A program made the position numbers and the translations under genes. Below, in pieces: positions 9,431 through 19,300 of a stretch of DNA of 64,000 nucleotides (the stretch's first letter is position 1; each line of letters starts with the position of its first letter). Origin of the DNA: Bryopsis sp. KO-2023 (Eukaryota > Chlorophyta > Ulvophyceae > Bryopsidales > Bryopsidaceae); the NCBI GenBank assembly GCA_030272585.1, contig BSYQ01000016.1, positions 496,001-560,000 of the forward strand, written 5' to 3'. Under the pieces are notes generated by a model, which was given only the letters and a program-made list of their open reading frames with translations, was not told the origin of the DNA and did not search any database.

Positions 9431-9851
9431 CAGAGTAGGAGATCTCAAGAGAAGGGAAATAAATTGAATGGGCAAAATTTGATTTAAATATCTCCGCACA
9501 TATGTGTGAATGCCGACGGGTGAGATATTATTTTCCTAAGGCAAGGTAGCCAATGTGGAAAAGCGTTCACCATGAAAAGGGTTTTATCTCGGGTTTGAGA
9601 AGGTGTCTTGACCCTTAAGATGGTTTGGTTTTGTGAAAGGGATCACAAACTTTGAGATGTTTCTCCAATCTCAATCTTGACCGGATATGAAACTTTTGGT
9701 GTAGTGGCTCGCTGAAAGGCACCTAGAGATTTCAACATTTGGTCAAAGTACCGTGTGTAAACCATTGCTAAGGTTTCTGCACCCTGTAGCATATAAGTGT
9801 TTATCCAAGTGGAGTCAGGACCAGGAGGTCTGACACTTTGGGGGGGAGGAA
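9431..9851 (+). other. 3' untranslated region and polypurine tract of element B
   Basis: 420 bp without a useful ORF between the pol stop and the 3' LTR. It ends in a purine run at 9836-9851 that abuts the LTR and would prime plus-strand DNA synthesis. Nothing else recognised. Confidence 0.75.
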
Positions 9852-10095
9852 TGTTATGACGTCACACGCGTGTGTCACGGTGTGTCGCCACGTGTACATG
9901 TGTGTCGCCACGTGTGTCACCTGTCGTGACACATTTGCATCTGTCCCCACACGGTGGTAGCAGGGTCCAATCACCAAGTATGGTGATTGCTACCATGTGT
10001 ACTAGCAACGCTCATAAAAGGCGTTGGTACACTCTCTTTCCAGGTTTTGGTTTGAGAAAGACTTTCACTGCCACTGAAAGTCAAGCAGCACAACA
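9852..10095 (+). repeat. 3' LTR of element B (244 bp)
   Basis: Same length and sequence as the copy at 2857-3100. It is followed directly by the target duplication TGGGC (10096-10100), after which the hAT-like MITE resumes. Confidence 0.95.
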
Positions 10096-10599
10096 TGGGC
10101 GCCGACCCGTTGGACCGGACCGGACAGGACCGGCAACCACTTTCTGGACCGGATTTGACCTTTCTTAGACAGGTCAAATCCGGTCTGGAAAGGTCAAATC
10201 CGGTCTAAGAAAGGTCAAATCCGGTCTAGTAAAGGCCATCTTTTCTAGACCGGATTTGACCTTTCTGGACCGGATTTGACCTTTCCAGACAGGTTGTCGC
10301 CTGTCTAGTACGGTCATACTCGTGTGACCTGTTTTAGACCGGTGTGACCCTGTTTTAGACCGATGTGACGCCCAAGATGACCTGTTTTAGACCGACTCCA
10401 AGTCGGTCTGGACAGGTGGGCCGCCTGTCCAGACCGACCTGGCACCTGTCTAAAACAGGTCACACAATTAAGCACTTTTTTATGTGTTAATCGATTGGGA
10501 ACTGATTCAATTGATTAAAGAACAAAGTATTATTTATTATCTGCATTTTTAATGCATGAATGACGTGAGCCAAGCCCACCAGCCACCGACTAGAGGGAG

Positions 10600-10850
10600 T
10601 CGGTCGACTCAAGGAGGATTCGAACCCGGGTTGGCTAAGCCCGAGTCGAAGACACTATCACTAGTGGACCCCACCACAGGGACGCTCAAAAGGGGGTCGT
10701 TACTTTTAAGTACCCGTTTAATTTTCCAAAATTAAACGGGTACTTAAAAGTAACGACCCCCTTTTGAGCGTCCCTGTGGTGGGGTCCACTAGTGATAGTG
10801 TCTTCGACTCGGGCTTAGCCAACCCGGGTTCGAATCCTCCTTGAGTCGAC
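10600..10850. other. tRNA-like segment in both arms of the MITE palindrome
   Basis: GGTTCGAATCC at 10827-10837, and its reverse complement at 10616-10626, match the RNA polymerase III B-box consensus exactly. About 45 bases upstream of each is an A-box-like CTAGTGATAGTG. The segment between resembles the D-arm to T-arm part of a tRNA, but the acceptor stem cannot be formed, so it is not a tRNA gene. It looks tRNA-derived (SINE-like) and is present as an inverted pair here and again in copy 2 (39,056-39,290). Confidence 0.5.
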
Positions 10851-11360
10851 CGACTCCCTCTAGTCGGTGGCTGGTGGGCTTGGCTCACGTCATTCATGCA
10901 TTAAAAATGCATATAATAAATAATACTTCGTTCTTTAATTAATTGAATCAGTTCTCAGTCGATTGATACACAATTAGCACGTTAAAAGTGCTTAATTGTG
11001 CGACCTGTTCTAGACAGGCTCCAGGTCGGTCTAAAACAGGAGAACAACCCTGTCAAGACAGGGTCGTTCCGGTTTTAGACAGGTCACATCGCCGGTCTAA
11101 TAAAGGCGAAATGTGGGTGTGACCTGTCTAAAAACGGAAAATCTGTCAGAAAACCGGTCCAGATTTCTGCAGATTTCCGAGGTTGACTGGACCGGAGTGG
11201 ACAGGACCGGACAGGTCACAACCTGTCCGGTCTTGCAAGGACCGGCGTTTTTTCGTTGGACCGGACAGGACCGGACAGGTCAGCCGGTCCATGGACAGGT
11301 TGGACCGGACCGGACCGGTTTTTCGCTGCCGGTCCGGTCGGGCCCAGGTCTGCTGTGCAG

Positions 11361-12531
11361 CCCATGACTGGCCCCAATTTGTCCGAAAACAAAAAATGTG
11401 GCCCTGTAGTTGTTTGCTGGTGATCATCATTGTAAATGAGAGTGTCGGGAGTTGGAGAGGAAAGAGGTTGTGGTTGGGGAGTTTAGCAGAGGAGGAGAAC
11501 CGAAAACGAACTCGAGTCGACGCTACGAACTCAAGACGTGGGTGCTTTGATAGGACGCACACAGTTTCCACACAAACTCTGTTAAACAAACCCGTTCGAC
11601 TAACACAAACAATGAACCCGACTAATATACCCCAGCCTGGGTATTCGAAACGTCAACCTCCGCAGAGAAAACACCCCTCACGAACGCAAGTCCACGACTC
11701 ATCCACCTGTCATCCCCAAACGCCAGAAAACGCCTTTGCGTAGACACTAGAGTCCACACGCCGCCAGGCGCCAGAAACAGGGACTCCGCCAAACTCGCGC
11801 TTTCCACGATGACTAAAAGGTGTTCCCACTGACCGACGCAAACGCCGGCGTCTACCCCACTGTTCCAGTCTACACTAATAGATCAGACAGATTGGCTGAA
11901 GCTGCCCCTTCAAACTACAGGCCCCAACTTCAAGAACAGAAATTACAAGGCTTGGTGCTTATACAGCATTTTTTTAATGTTGTTCGTTTTTATGTTTTTG
12001 GAAACTCGATTGATTTCTTGGATGTGGCCCAAGCCTTACAAACTTTGGGTGATTGTGGCCTTTTTGTGGCCCCAAAATCATCTTGTAATAAAACATTTTG
12101 ACCCTTTTGTGGCCCCAATATTTGCCATTCTGATTTTTTGGGGGGCCAAAATGGGCCAAAAGGGCCACAATAGGCCCAAAAAAAATACACTAGTCGCAAT
12201 CACTCACGGTGTGCGAATAATGTGCGCCACCAGAATCGGTGAGTCATAATCCACACACTGAAAACTGGAAATTGTTGTCTCATTCGACAAAAACAAAAAG
12301 AGTTGGAACCCAGCCGTTTGAGTGCGGCTCGAAGCTCCGAGTGATTCGAGATCACGCGAATGATTCCGACGGCCACTCAACTCACTATCGGTGGATCCCC
12401 GCTGACGCAAGCGCGCGAGCTTCGAACAGTTTTTGAAAACTGGAAACGCTGCGTTTCCACGCCGTCCCCGTGAAGCCGTGGAGGAAAGGGAGCCCTGTGT
12501 TCGGTGGTGGGCGAACAGAGTTCCGTGGGCT
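11361..12531. other. Non-coding stretch with GTGGCC-type repeats
   Basis: No convincing gene. Between 11,960 and 12,180 GTGGCCCC, GGGCCAAAA and AGGGCCAC occur repeatedly in both orientations, resembling the motif arrays seen elsewhere in the window. The rest is mixed unique sequence; short ORFs here lack recognisable features. Confidence 0.5.
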
Positions 12532-13170
12532 GTGCCACGACCTTTTTTTTTACCAGTGTTCGTTGGAGTTGATGGTCCACCAAGCCACATGCTACTCTGT
12601 GAGGGGCCCCCCTTTTTTTTGGAAGAGAGAGGAAGCGAGCCGGACCGAGGCCAAGGCCTACCTCGGCATTCCCTGCAGGGTGCACGTGATCACAATGGCA
12701 TCAAGCGGTTTTCGCTTCAACCCCCTCCCTCCCGCCCCAGGTGTTCAGATATCGTCTCTCAACCCTGGGGTGCAGTTCCCCGATTCCACGAGTGTTTCAG
12801 TTTTGATTCAGAAAAATTGGCTTGCAAGGCTCCTTCAATCTCTTATCTGAAACGGTCGTCAGGCGGCAGCAAAACTCCCCCCCAAAATGAAAAACGACGG
12901 AGGCTGTGTTGGGATGCGGTTTGTTTGGTCAGGCCGGTCCGTTTTCAAAGCAGAAAAAAAGTTTCATCGCTGTCCACTGTGGATGCGTTGACTCGAAAAA
13001 AGAGTCGATTCTGTGATGGAGTAGGGTTGAACCAACCAGGCAGGGTGCTCCATTTGTATGTTCGGTCATAACACTTTCAGGTGGAAACTTTTTCTTCTTT
13101 CGTCAGGATTTGTTTTGTTTTGCCCCCCTTGAACCCGTACTATGCACACTCAGAGAGCCCCATGGAGCTA
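12532..13170 (+). repeat. Dispersed repeat, copy 1
   Basis: Matches 53,385-53,894 in reverse complement over most of its length, starting at GTGCCACGACC. Copy 1 is longer (639 against ~510 bp), with an ~87-bp extra segment near 12,635-12,720 and a smaller one near 12,970. There is no coding potential, and poly-T/poly-A and G/C runs are shared. I saw no terminal repeats or target duplication, so the class is unknown. Confidence 0.75.
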
Positions 13171-13305
13171 GACCAACACTGTACAGTCACATGTGAGTGA
13201 ATTACTCCCATAAAAAAAACGACTGGGTCAGTGAGGTTCAATGTTCATTTGAAGGTGTGCTCCAGACTAGCTGCCCCAAAATACTTTACAACAAACCTTA
13301 TGGTA

Positions 13306-13662
13306 CAAAATGTTCCTGATTCAAAACCACAATAGAGGGAAAAAATCTGTAAAAAACCCTCAGCAAAATGAATAACCCAAAGGAAACCCCATGTTTCCAA
13401 ATGTCTCTGATTCAAAACAAAAATAGAGGGAAAAAAACTGGAAAAAAACCCTCAGCAGAATAGCAATCCCAAAGGAAACCCCATGTTTCCAAATGTCTTT
13501 GATTCAAAACATCAATAGAGGGAAAAAAACTGGAAAAAAACCCTCAGCAAACTGAATATCCCAAAGGAAACCCCATGTTTCCAAGTATCCCTGAATGAAA
13601 AAAAAAATCTTGAAAAATAGAGGGAAAAAATCTGGAAAAAACCCTCAGCAACATGTCAATTT
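13306..13662. repeat. 92-bp minisatellite, about four units
   Basis: Each unit carries CTGATTCAAAAC, AATAGAGGGAAAAAA, CTGGAAAAAA, CCCTCAGCA and CCCAAAGGAAACCCCATG in that order. The fourth unit is diverged and has an A-rich insertion. Non-coding. Confidence 0.85.
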
Positions 13663-13702
13663 CCATGTTACTCGTCCAAAATCCTGTTGTGGGCGGAAGA
13701 CC

Positions 13703-14655
13703 TCACATTTCCTGTGTTCGCAGGAAAACAAACCGGCTCCGTTTTAGATTTCTCAAAGTTTTCCATGCATTGGTTTGAGGTAGACACATATGACCAAAGG
13801 TTGAAAATGACACTAAAACAAGTCGCCGCAACTCACCGCCGGCCATTGCCCCCGCGTCTTGTTCATCCGCAAGAGCTCCTTTAGGTCCTTTTTTGCACTC
13901 CGATCGATGGGATGAGCGGACATGATGAAGTCCTGCTCCTCCGCCGTCCATGGCTGGGCGACCGCACACCGCAACAACGAAGGGAAACTTGGTGGCTGCT
14001 GCTCCATCATCTCCACCAGCTTCTCCAGTCTTCGCCGCAACTGGATCGCTTGCTGCTTGAAGAGAGCCCTCTGGAGAATCTGTAGACATCACAGCACGTT
14101 TGCATAACTTCTTGCCTGTTTCACAGTCAAGTGCAAAACGACCAACAAGAGCGACGAAATACCGCGGGAACGCGAGGTGCTCCTCCTCTCGGCGATGCGG
14201 CGGGGGCTGTCAAGAGTGGCGAGGGGGGAGCTTCCACCGGCGCGAAGTCCTCCGACAGGTAGGAACCCTCTGCCCAGGGGCTCTGAAGAGATGCAAACAC
14301 GTGAAGGTTCAATACAAGATGTGTTCTCAAGAGCGACACGAAATGTTTGCGGAGCACTCACGTCACCCGCATCCGCTCCCACAAGGGGTTCTTGCAGGCC
14401 AGCCGCAAGTTCCTTGGGTGGACGTCCACAGCAGAACGCACGCCTGAAGACTGCCCGCAGCTTCGTTGCCCAAGAGTCGCACATTGTACTCTTTCCGGGC
14501 CTGCAAGGATACTGGTGCAGGTACGAAACGAGGGAGCAAGAAATATGACCGTCAAGGCAGTACCGTTGTATTCTAGTTAGGACCGTTGGACCCATGGACT
14601 GCCCAAGTTCAAACTTCATGCTGGTACCGTGGGATCCCGTGTGTGCTGGTTGCAA
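13703..14655 (-). CDS. Hypothetical protein, four-exon model
   Basis: Exons that join in phase are 14655-14362 (donor GTGAGT), 14282-14163 (40 codons), 14079-13837 (81 codons, donor GTGAGT) and a final 13711-13703 ending ATG TGA. The first exon has CDSWATKLRAVFRRAFCC, the second is Pro-rich, and the third is helical and charged with PWTAEEQDFIMS. No family recognised. The strong donors and the phase agreement of exons 2-3 are the support; the start at 14655 is the weakest part. It lies 3' of Dicer on the same strand, so the first exon may instead continue from an unseen upstream exon. Confidence 0.35.
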
Positions 14656-15373
14656 CCAACTGGGTGGGCGAGAAACACAAAATTACGTCATTCTGAAAAG
14701 GAAACAAGGAAACTCCTCGTTTCCTGTGGCTTGGCTCATTCGATGAAACAGAAAGCCCCTGTAAATCAATGAGAGGAAATTGATTATATTGATGATGAGC
14801 GACAAGAATAACATCCTTTCTATTGCTGGTAACTGGTTTGGTCACCAACAGTTTTTGGGGGGGTATTGAGGTCAGGTCAATACTTGCTCACTTAGGAAAT
14901 TCTCAGCAAGCGATTCTCAAGAAGAGTGTCCGAAAGAAAAAACAAAGGACCTTGGAAGATGCGGGCTTCTTTAAAAAAAAGAACTGTCCCTTATCTTCCA
15001 AGGGAAAGTTTTCGGAGTTGTTTTATTTTGTTTCACTTTGAATTCCCAGATTCAAGGTGTGCCAAGGTTTTCTTAGTTGTACATCGACGTCATATGGAGT
15101 AGGGCACGGTATTCCAAGCAGCAGTATTGCATGAGCTGACTGTATGTCCTTTCAAATTTGACTGACAGAAAAACTGTGTCTACCATTCCATTCCCTCCAC
15201 CCAATATTTCATCTGCCCTCCCCTGGTGCTCAACTATCATCAACATACCAAAAAAATATTTAGTCTACTAGTATTACTTTCCAATCCTATCTTTTGCACC
15301 GATCCAACACCAAAATGTCGTCAAAAAATTTCACTGCCCAACCCATTCCTTCTAGCGGCGGCTCCTCATTTTC
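14656..15373. other. Intergenic, including Dicer 3' UTR
   Basis: No gene seen. On the minus strand an AATAAA (15027-15022) lies ~350 bases past the Dicer stop and is a candidate polyadenylation signal. Confidence 0.5.
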
Positions 15374-16340
15374 TCATTTTCTCCCCCACCCTCTGTTACC
15401 CCCTCTCTCTCTTCGGTATCCCCAATTCTGCCCCCCCGAATTCGCTTTTGATTTTCCTTTCGATTGCCAGGCCCCTCCAGCGCCTCCTCCCCACAAATTC
15501 CTGTTACTCCCACCCCATCCACCCTCGGAAAACTGATCTTGACCTTTAAAGTTGCTGTTGATTTGCTTGGCTTGCCGAGAGATGTCCGCCATTTCACCCT
15601 CGAGCGCATTCCTGGCAGCTTCCCTTCTAGCGGCCCGCATGTGATTCGCAATCGCCTCTCCCTTGACCACACCATCCACCAACGCCACCACGAAAACATC
15701 GGGTTCCGCCGACTCCTCCGTTACATCTGACACCGAGTGCTTTCCAGATTTTCCTGCCTGGAAATTCACCCGGGGCTTCTGTTTTTCTGGATCGCTCTGG
15801 TTTTCTCCCATGGTGTCAAGCACTTCGGCTTTCATGTCCAAATCCCACTCTTCGTCGGAACTCTCTTGGTCCAGCTCGGAAGGCTTGCGAGGTTTCCTCC
15901 ATTTCCCGCCGCCCTTGCCACCTCTCCATCCTAACAAAGCAAAAGGAATAACATTCTGAATATATTCGTTGCCCCCTTCTCAACTCTCCCCCCCCAAAAA
16001 ATAGAAATAGTAATAATGAAAATAAAGAAGCATAAAAATGCGGACAAATTTGCAGATATTTGAACAGAATTCGTCCCTTTTTCATTGAACAATCTGCCAT
16101 CCCGAAACAAAATCATCTATACTTTGTGGAGCATCTGTACATTTTGAAAAAAATATATAAAATAAATAAAATAAAAATAAATAAATAGATACGATCCTGC
16201 CTGCATTCTCCCATTTCCCAGAATCAAACTGAGGGGAAAACAATATCACCATGGTTAGCTACCTGTAGCAGACTTCGACAAACTCTTCCCGGCTGGGGTT
16301 GGCCTGCGCTCGAACACCAACGACAATCCATAGAACTGAC
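15374..16340 (-). other. Dicer C-terminal dsRBD, split by a charged insert (exons 27-28)
   Basis: The first half of a dsRNA-binding domain ([17 protein letters not shown]) ends exon 27 and the second half (FVVALVDG...[18 protein letters not shown]) is in exon 28. Between them exon 28 adds ~80 residues: a Gly/Lys-rich start, then an acidic [13 protein letters not shown] stretch. After the domain is a Gly/Trp/Arg-rich tail of ~60 residues. An insert this size inside a dsRBD is unusual; an unrecognised intron inside exon 28 is an alternative, though the exon stays open and in frame. Confidence 0.75.
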
Positions 16341-19300
16341 AGGCCTCCATCAATTCCGTAACTGGATGCATCGGCACGTTTTCAGGGGTGCAGAAAGGCT
16401 CCAGCATTTTCTTCCAAACCCTCCATGTCGCATCGAGACTTCCACTGGTGTCCAGATAGGTCGCTCCGATCAGCGATTCCACGACATCGCCCAGCACTTT
16501 GGGAGCTTGTCGATCTCCGAAGCCAAAAGACGTCAAGTTGCCTCGATTCGACCTTTCCACCTGGCAATCACTCCAATCAAAAATTCAGACCCTTGGCAGT
16601 TGATGGCACATCAATTCCGAGTATGCTGATTAAAGAAGCTGAAACCTCCCCCCTCTGACTTCACGAAACAAACCCAACACACTCTGCCAACTGCGCAACT
16701 CCAAACACCATAATAGTTGACCAGGTGCAACTGAAATTTCTCTGTGGGGGTTGGCAAGCTGAAGCAGCTTTTCCAACTTTTGAGACCCACATGACAGAAA
16801 GAGTAAACCATTCCATGGCAGCAGCAACACCCACCTGTTCGACGAAATCGCCTATGTGTGCTTGGAGGTACGAGGAGTGGTGCAAAACGAACTTTTGGAG
16901 GTCCGCCTTGACTGCTGCGATCGCCAGCCTCTCGTTGTTGACCGTGGCCATCCTGAGGTTGGTCAAAATTCCAGGGTTGGTGTAGCCGTACAGCCCAAAC
17001 ATGTATCTTGTAACCATCATATCCAGCACAGCATCCCCCAGGTACTCCAGCCTCTGGTAACAAGGGGGGTCGGTTTCTTGCCACGAAACATGGGTCAATG
17101 CCTCCATGAAGTACCTCTTGTTTTTGATTCTGTACCCGATGGCAGACTCCAACACTGCCATGCAAATAAAAAATTGCAAAAATTGCAAAAAACAAGAAAT
17201 ATCGGTGGCCGGAGCGCTGGTCAGTTCGCGTACTCAAAAAGTTGGTGGAAATATGAGCAAGACGTTTTTGATGGTGCATCGTACTGGACTTTGGAGAAAA
17301 TACCTTAAAGAGTAACAAAAAATCATTCCAAGAAAACAGTTGGGAAACGTAGCAAAAATGTACTGGGAAGATTGCCCCTTGTTCAAAAGACCTTTTTTCT
17401 CGACCACCTACCAGTCAAATCCCTGGTGTTTTTGAAATCGTCTGCTTTTTGCATCTGAATGAACTCCCTCAGGCCAGCGGGCAGACCGGGGACGTTCGGA
17501 GCGAAATTCTCCGGACTCCCGATCCAGTCATCTTGTTCGTTTTGTTGGGGCAATAAGAATTTGGCAGGGATGAGACCCATTCGGTCGATCAATGCAATGC
17601 CAGCTCGAAGTCCACCACTCACAAAAAACGCCCCGATCAATGACTCCATTGCATCAGCCAGCGTCTTGTATTTGACCTTGACGGCCTCCTGCTGGTGCTG
17701 TTCATTCTCTGGACGCATTTTCGAAAAAAAATCAAAAAAGTGGGGACCAATGATGTCAAGATATGGAGTGATACCATGTGCTCACTTTTTTTTGTCCAAA
17801 GAAATAACAATAACTTTCCAAGGTGCGAGTTGAAGCCAAATCGCTGGAAAAAAGATTATGAGGGTTAAAAACCAGCGGAAAAATTACAACTCATCCCAAA
17901 TATGTTGGAACCATCTCTTTTCGTTGCTTCTTGAAATATGACATTTTTTTTTCTCTCCAAAATCCGAGAAAACAGGATACAATTCTCACCTTCGCTGCAC
18001 TTTCGGCTACGGCCTCCATACCAAGTAGCCCCGTTTCTGTGATCGCCCCCCATCATTACCCAAAACCCATCCAGAAACTGGCACCCCGCCGGCCTCCACG
18101 GATGGTCCCCCAGTCGCACATGCCGCAAGAACCGATGCAAATTCAGATTCACGCAGCATTTCGCCAGATTCGTGTTGGACACCAGCCCTTCTCGCTTTTT
18201 AGTAAGCAGCCCTTCGTTTGCCTTGGGGTTCTCCCAGAACAGTTGCATGGAGGCCACGTATTTCAACAGGGCATCGCCAATGAACTCCAGCCGTTCGTAG
18301 TCGAGGTGTTCCTGGCAGTTCTTGCTGGTGATGGATTCGTACAGCACCATGACATCCGGCATGAACAGATTCCTGGAAGTCCAGCCAAAAACGATACAAA
18401 CACTGAGATATGGGCAATCAACCATGAGGTGTAAATTGCATGCATGGAGAAACTCATCCAAAAATTAAAAAAAAAATGCATCCAATACCTAGGAACTGCA
18501 TTATTTTCACCATCAATGCCACCGAATTCAGCGCTGCACAAATACTGGCCCAGTTCTTCCACTTTCAGCAGCGATTCGAAAATCCAAGACACCGCCACGA
18601 ATATGCTGAGCGATCTCCACACATTCCAATGCAATGGATGCAACACCATCAATTCCGGAACAGCATGCACCGGCCCCTTGTAAGCCGATTTCGTATCCTT
18701 GTTCGATTTGGCTGGGGCATCCTTTGGTATCGCCGCTTTCTGATTCACCCATAAAGGCCGTTTTATTGAGATTTTCATGAAAAAATGCTGTTTCCTTTCG
18801 TTTCGAAAGTCAGACAGAGAAAATCAATCGATATGTGGCATTTACCCTCGTCAAAAAACAAGTGGTGAGAAGAAGAAGAATTGCTTGGATTGACAATCGT
18901 GAGGCCCGGAATAACCAAGGTTGGAAAAACTATACACCAGTTGTACTTACCCCCTCATCAGCAGCTTCCTCCACGTCTTCCAGTGTTGCTCTGTAAGCAT
19001 GCCAACCTTTCTTCAAAGAATTTCTGGCCCGTTTCAGAGTGGAAAGATGTCTCATCGTGGTGCACTCGATCAGCGGCTGCTTGGGGTTCAAGTTAAACAT
19101 GTTGTGCCGGTTTTCATAAAACTCCTTGAACGAAGTAAACGGGGCGGAGGCCCCCGCTCCACTGGCATCAGGTTCTTCTCGAATCGACTCCATCAACTCC
19201 GTCTGTTCTTGCTCCACAATCGCCCGGGCGTTCTATGTTTCGTTCAAAGAAAAAGCAAAAGAATGTTTGCTTTAATTTGGGATGTCTTCTGCAAACAAGA

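Larger units (their letters stand above)
2857..10095 (+). mobile_element. Ty3/gypsy chromovirus-type retrotransposon B, complete
   Basis: A complete 7,239-bp insertion with LTRs at 2857-3100 and 9852-10095 and the target duplication TGGGC at 2852-2856 and 10096-10100. The primer site starts at 3103, two bases after the LTR. A polypurine tract (CTTTGGGGGGGAGGAA) directly precedes the 3' LTR. The domain order protease, RT, RNase H, integrase, chromodomain makes it a chromovirus. The two LTRs look identical, so the insertion is recent. The coding region is split by one frame change at ~7714. Confidence 0.95.
2846..11352. mobile_element. hAT-like palindromic MITE, copy 1 (interrupted by element B)
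   Basis: Ends CAGACCTGGGC (2846-2856) and GCCCAGGTCTG (11342-11352) are perfect inverted repeats. It is flanked by the 8-bp target duplication CTGTGCAG (2838-2845 and 11353-11360). CAG...CTG ends with an 8-bp TSD fit the hAT superfamily; KDZ elements, which also make 8-bp TSDs, are an alternative. Element B plus its 5-bp TSD is inserted after base 11, leaving 1,263 bp of MITE. The body holds repeats of GACCGGATTTGACCTTTC-type motifs outside and a near-perfect palindrome inside, centred at ~10,725 with ~280-bp arms. No transposase is encoded. Confidence 0.88.

Noticed and set aside
10763-10850. Functional tRNA gene in the MITE arm
   Set aside because: A and B boxes are present but the acceptor and anticodon stems do not form, and the segment is part of a larger palindrome.
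17787-17846. Extra Dicer exon inside RNase IIIa
   Set aside because: Splicing 17990 to 17708 is in phase and continues into the conserved [13 protein letters not shown] block without it.
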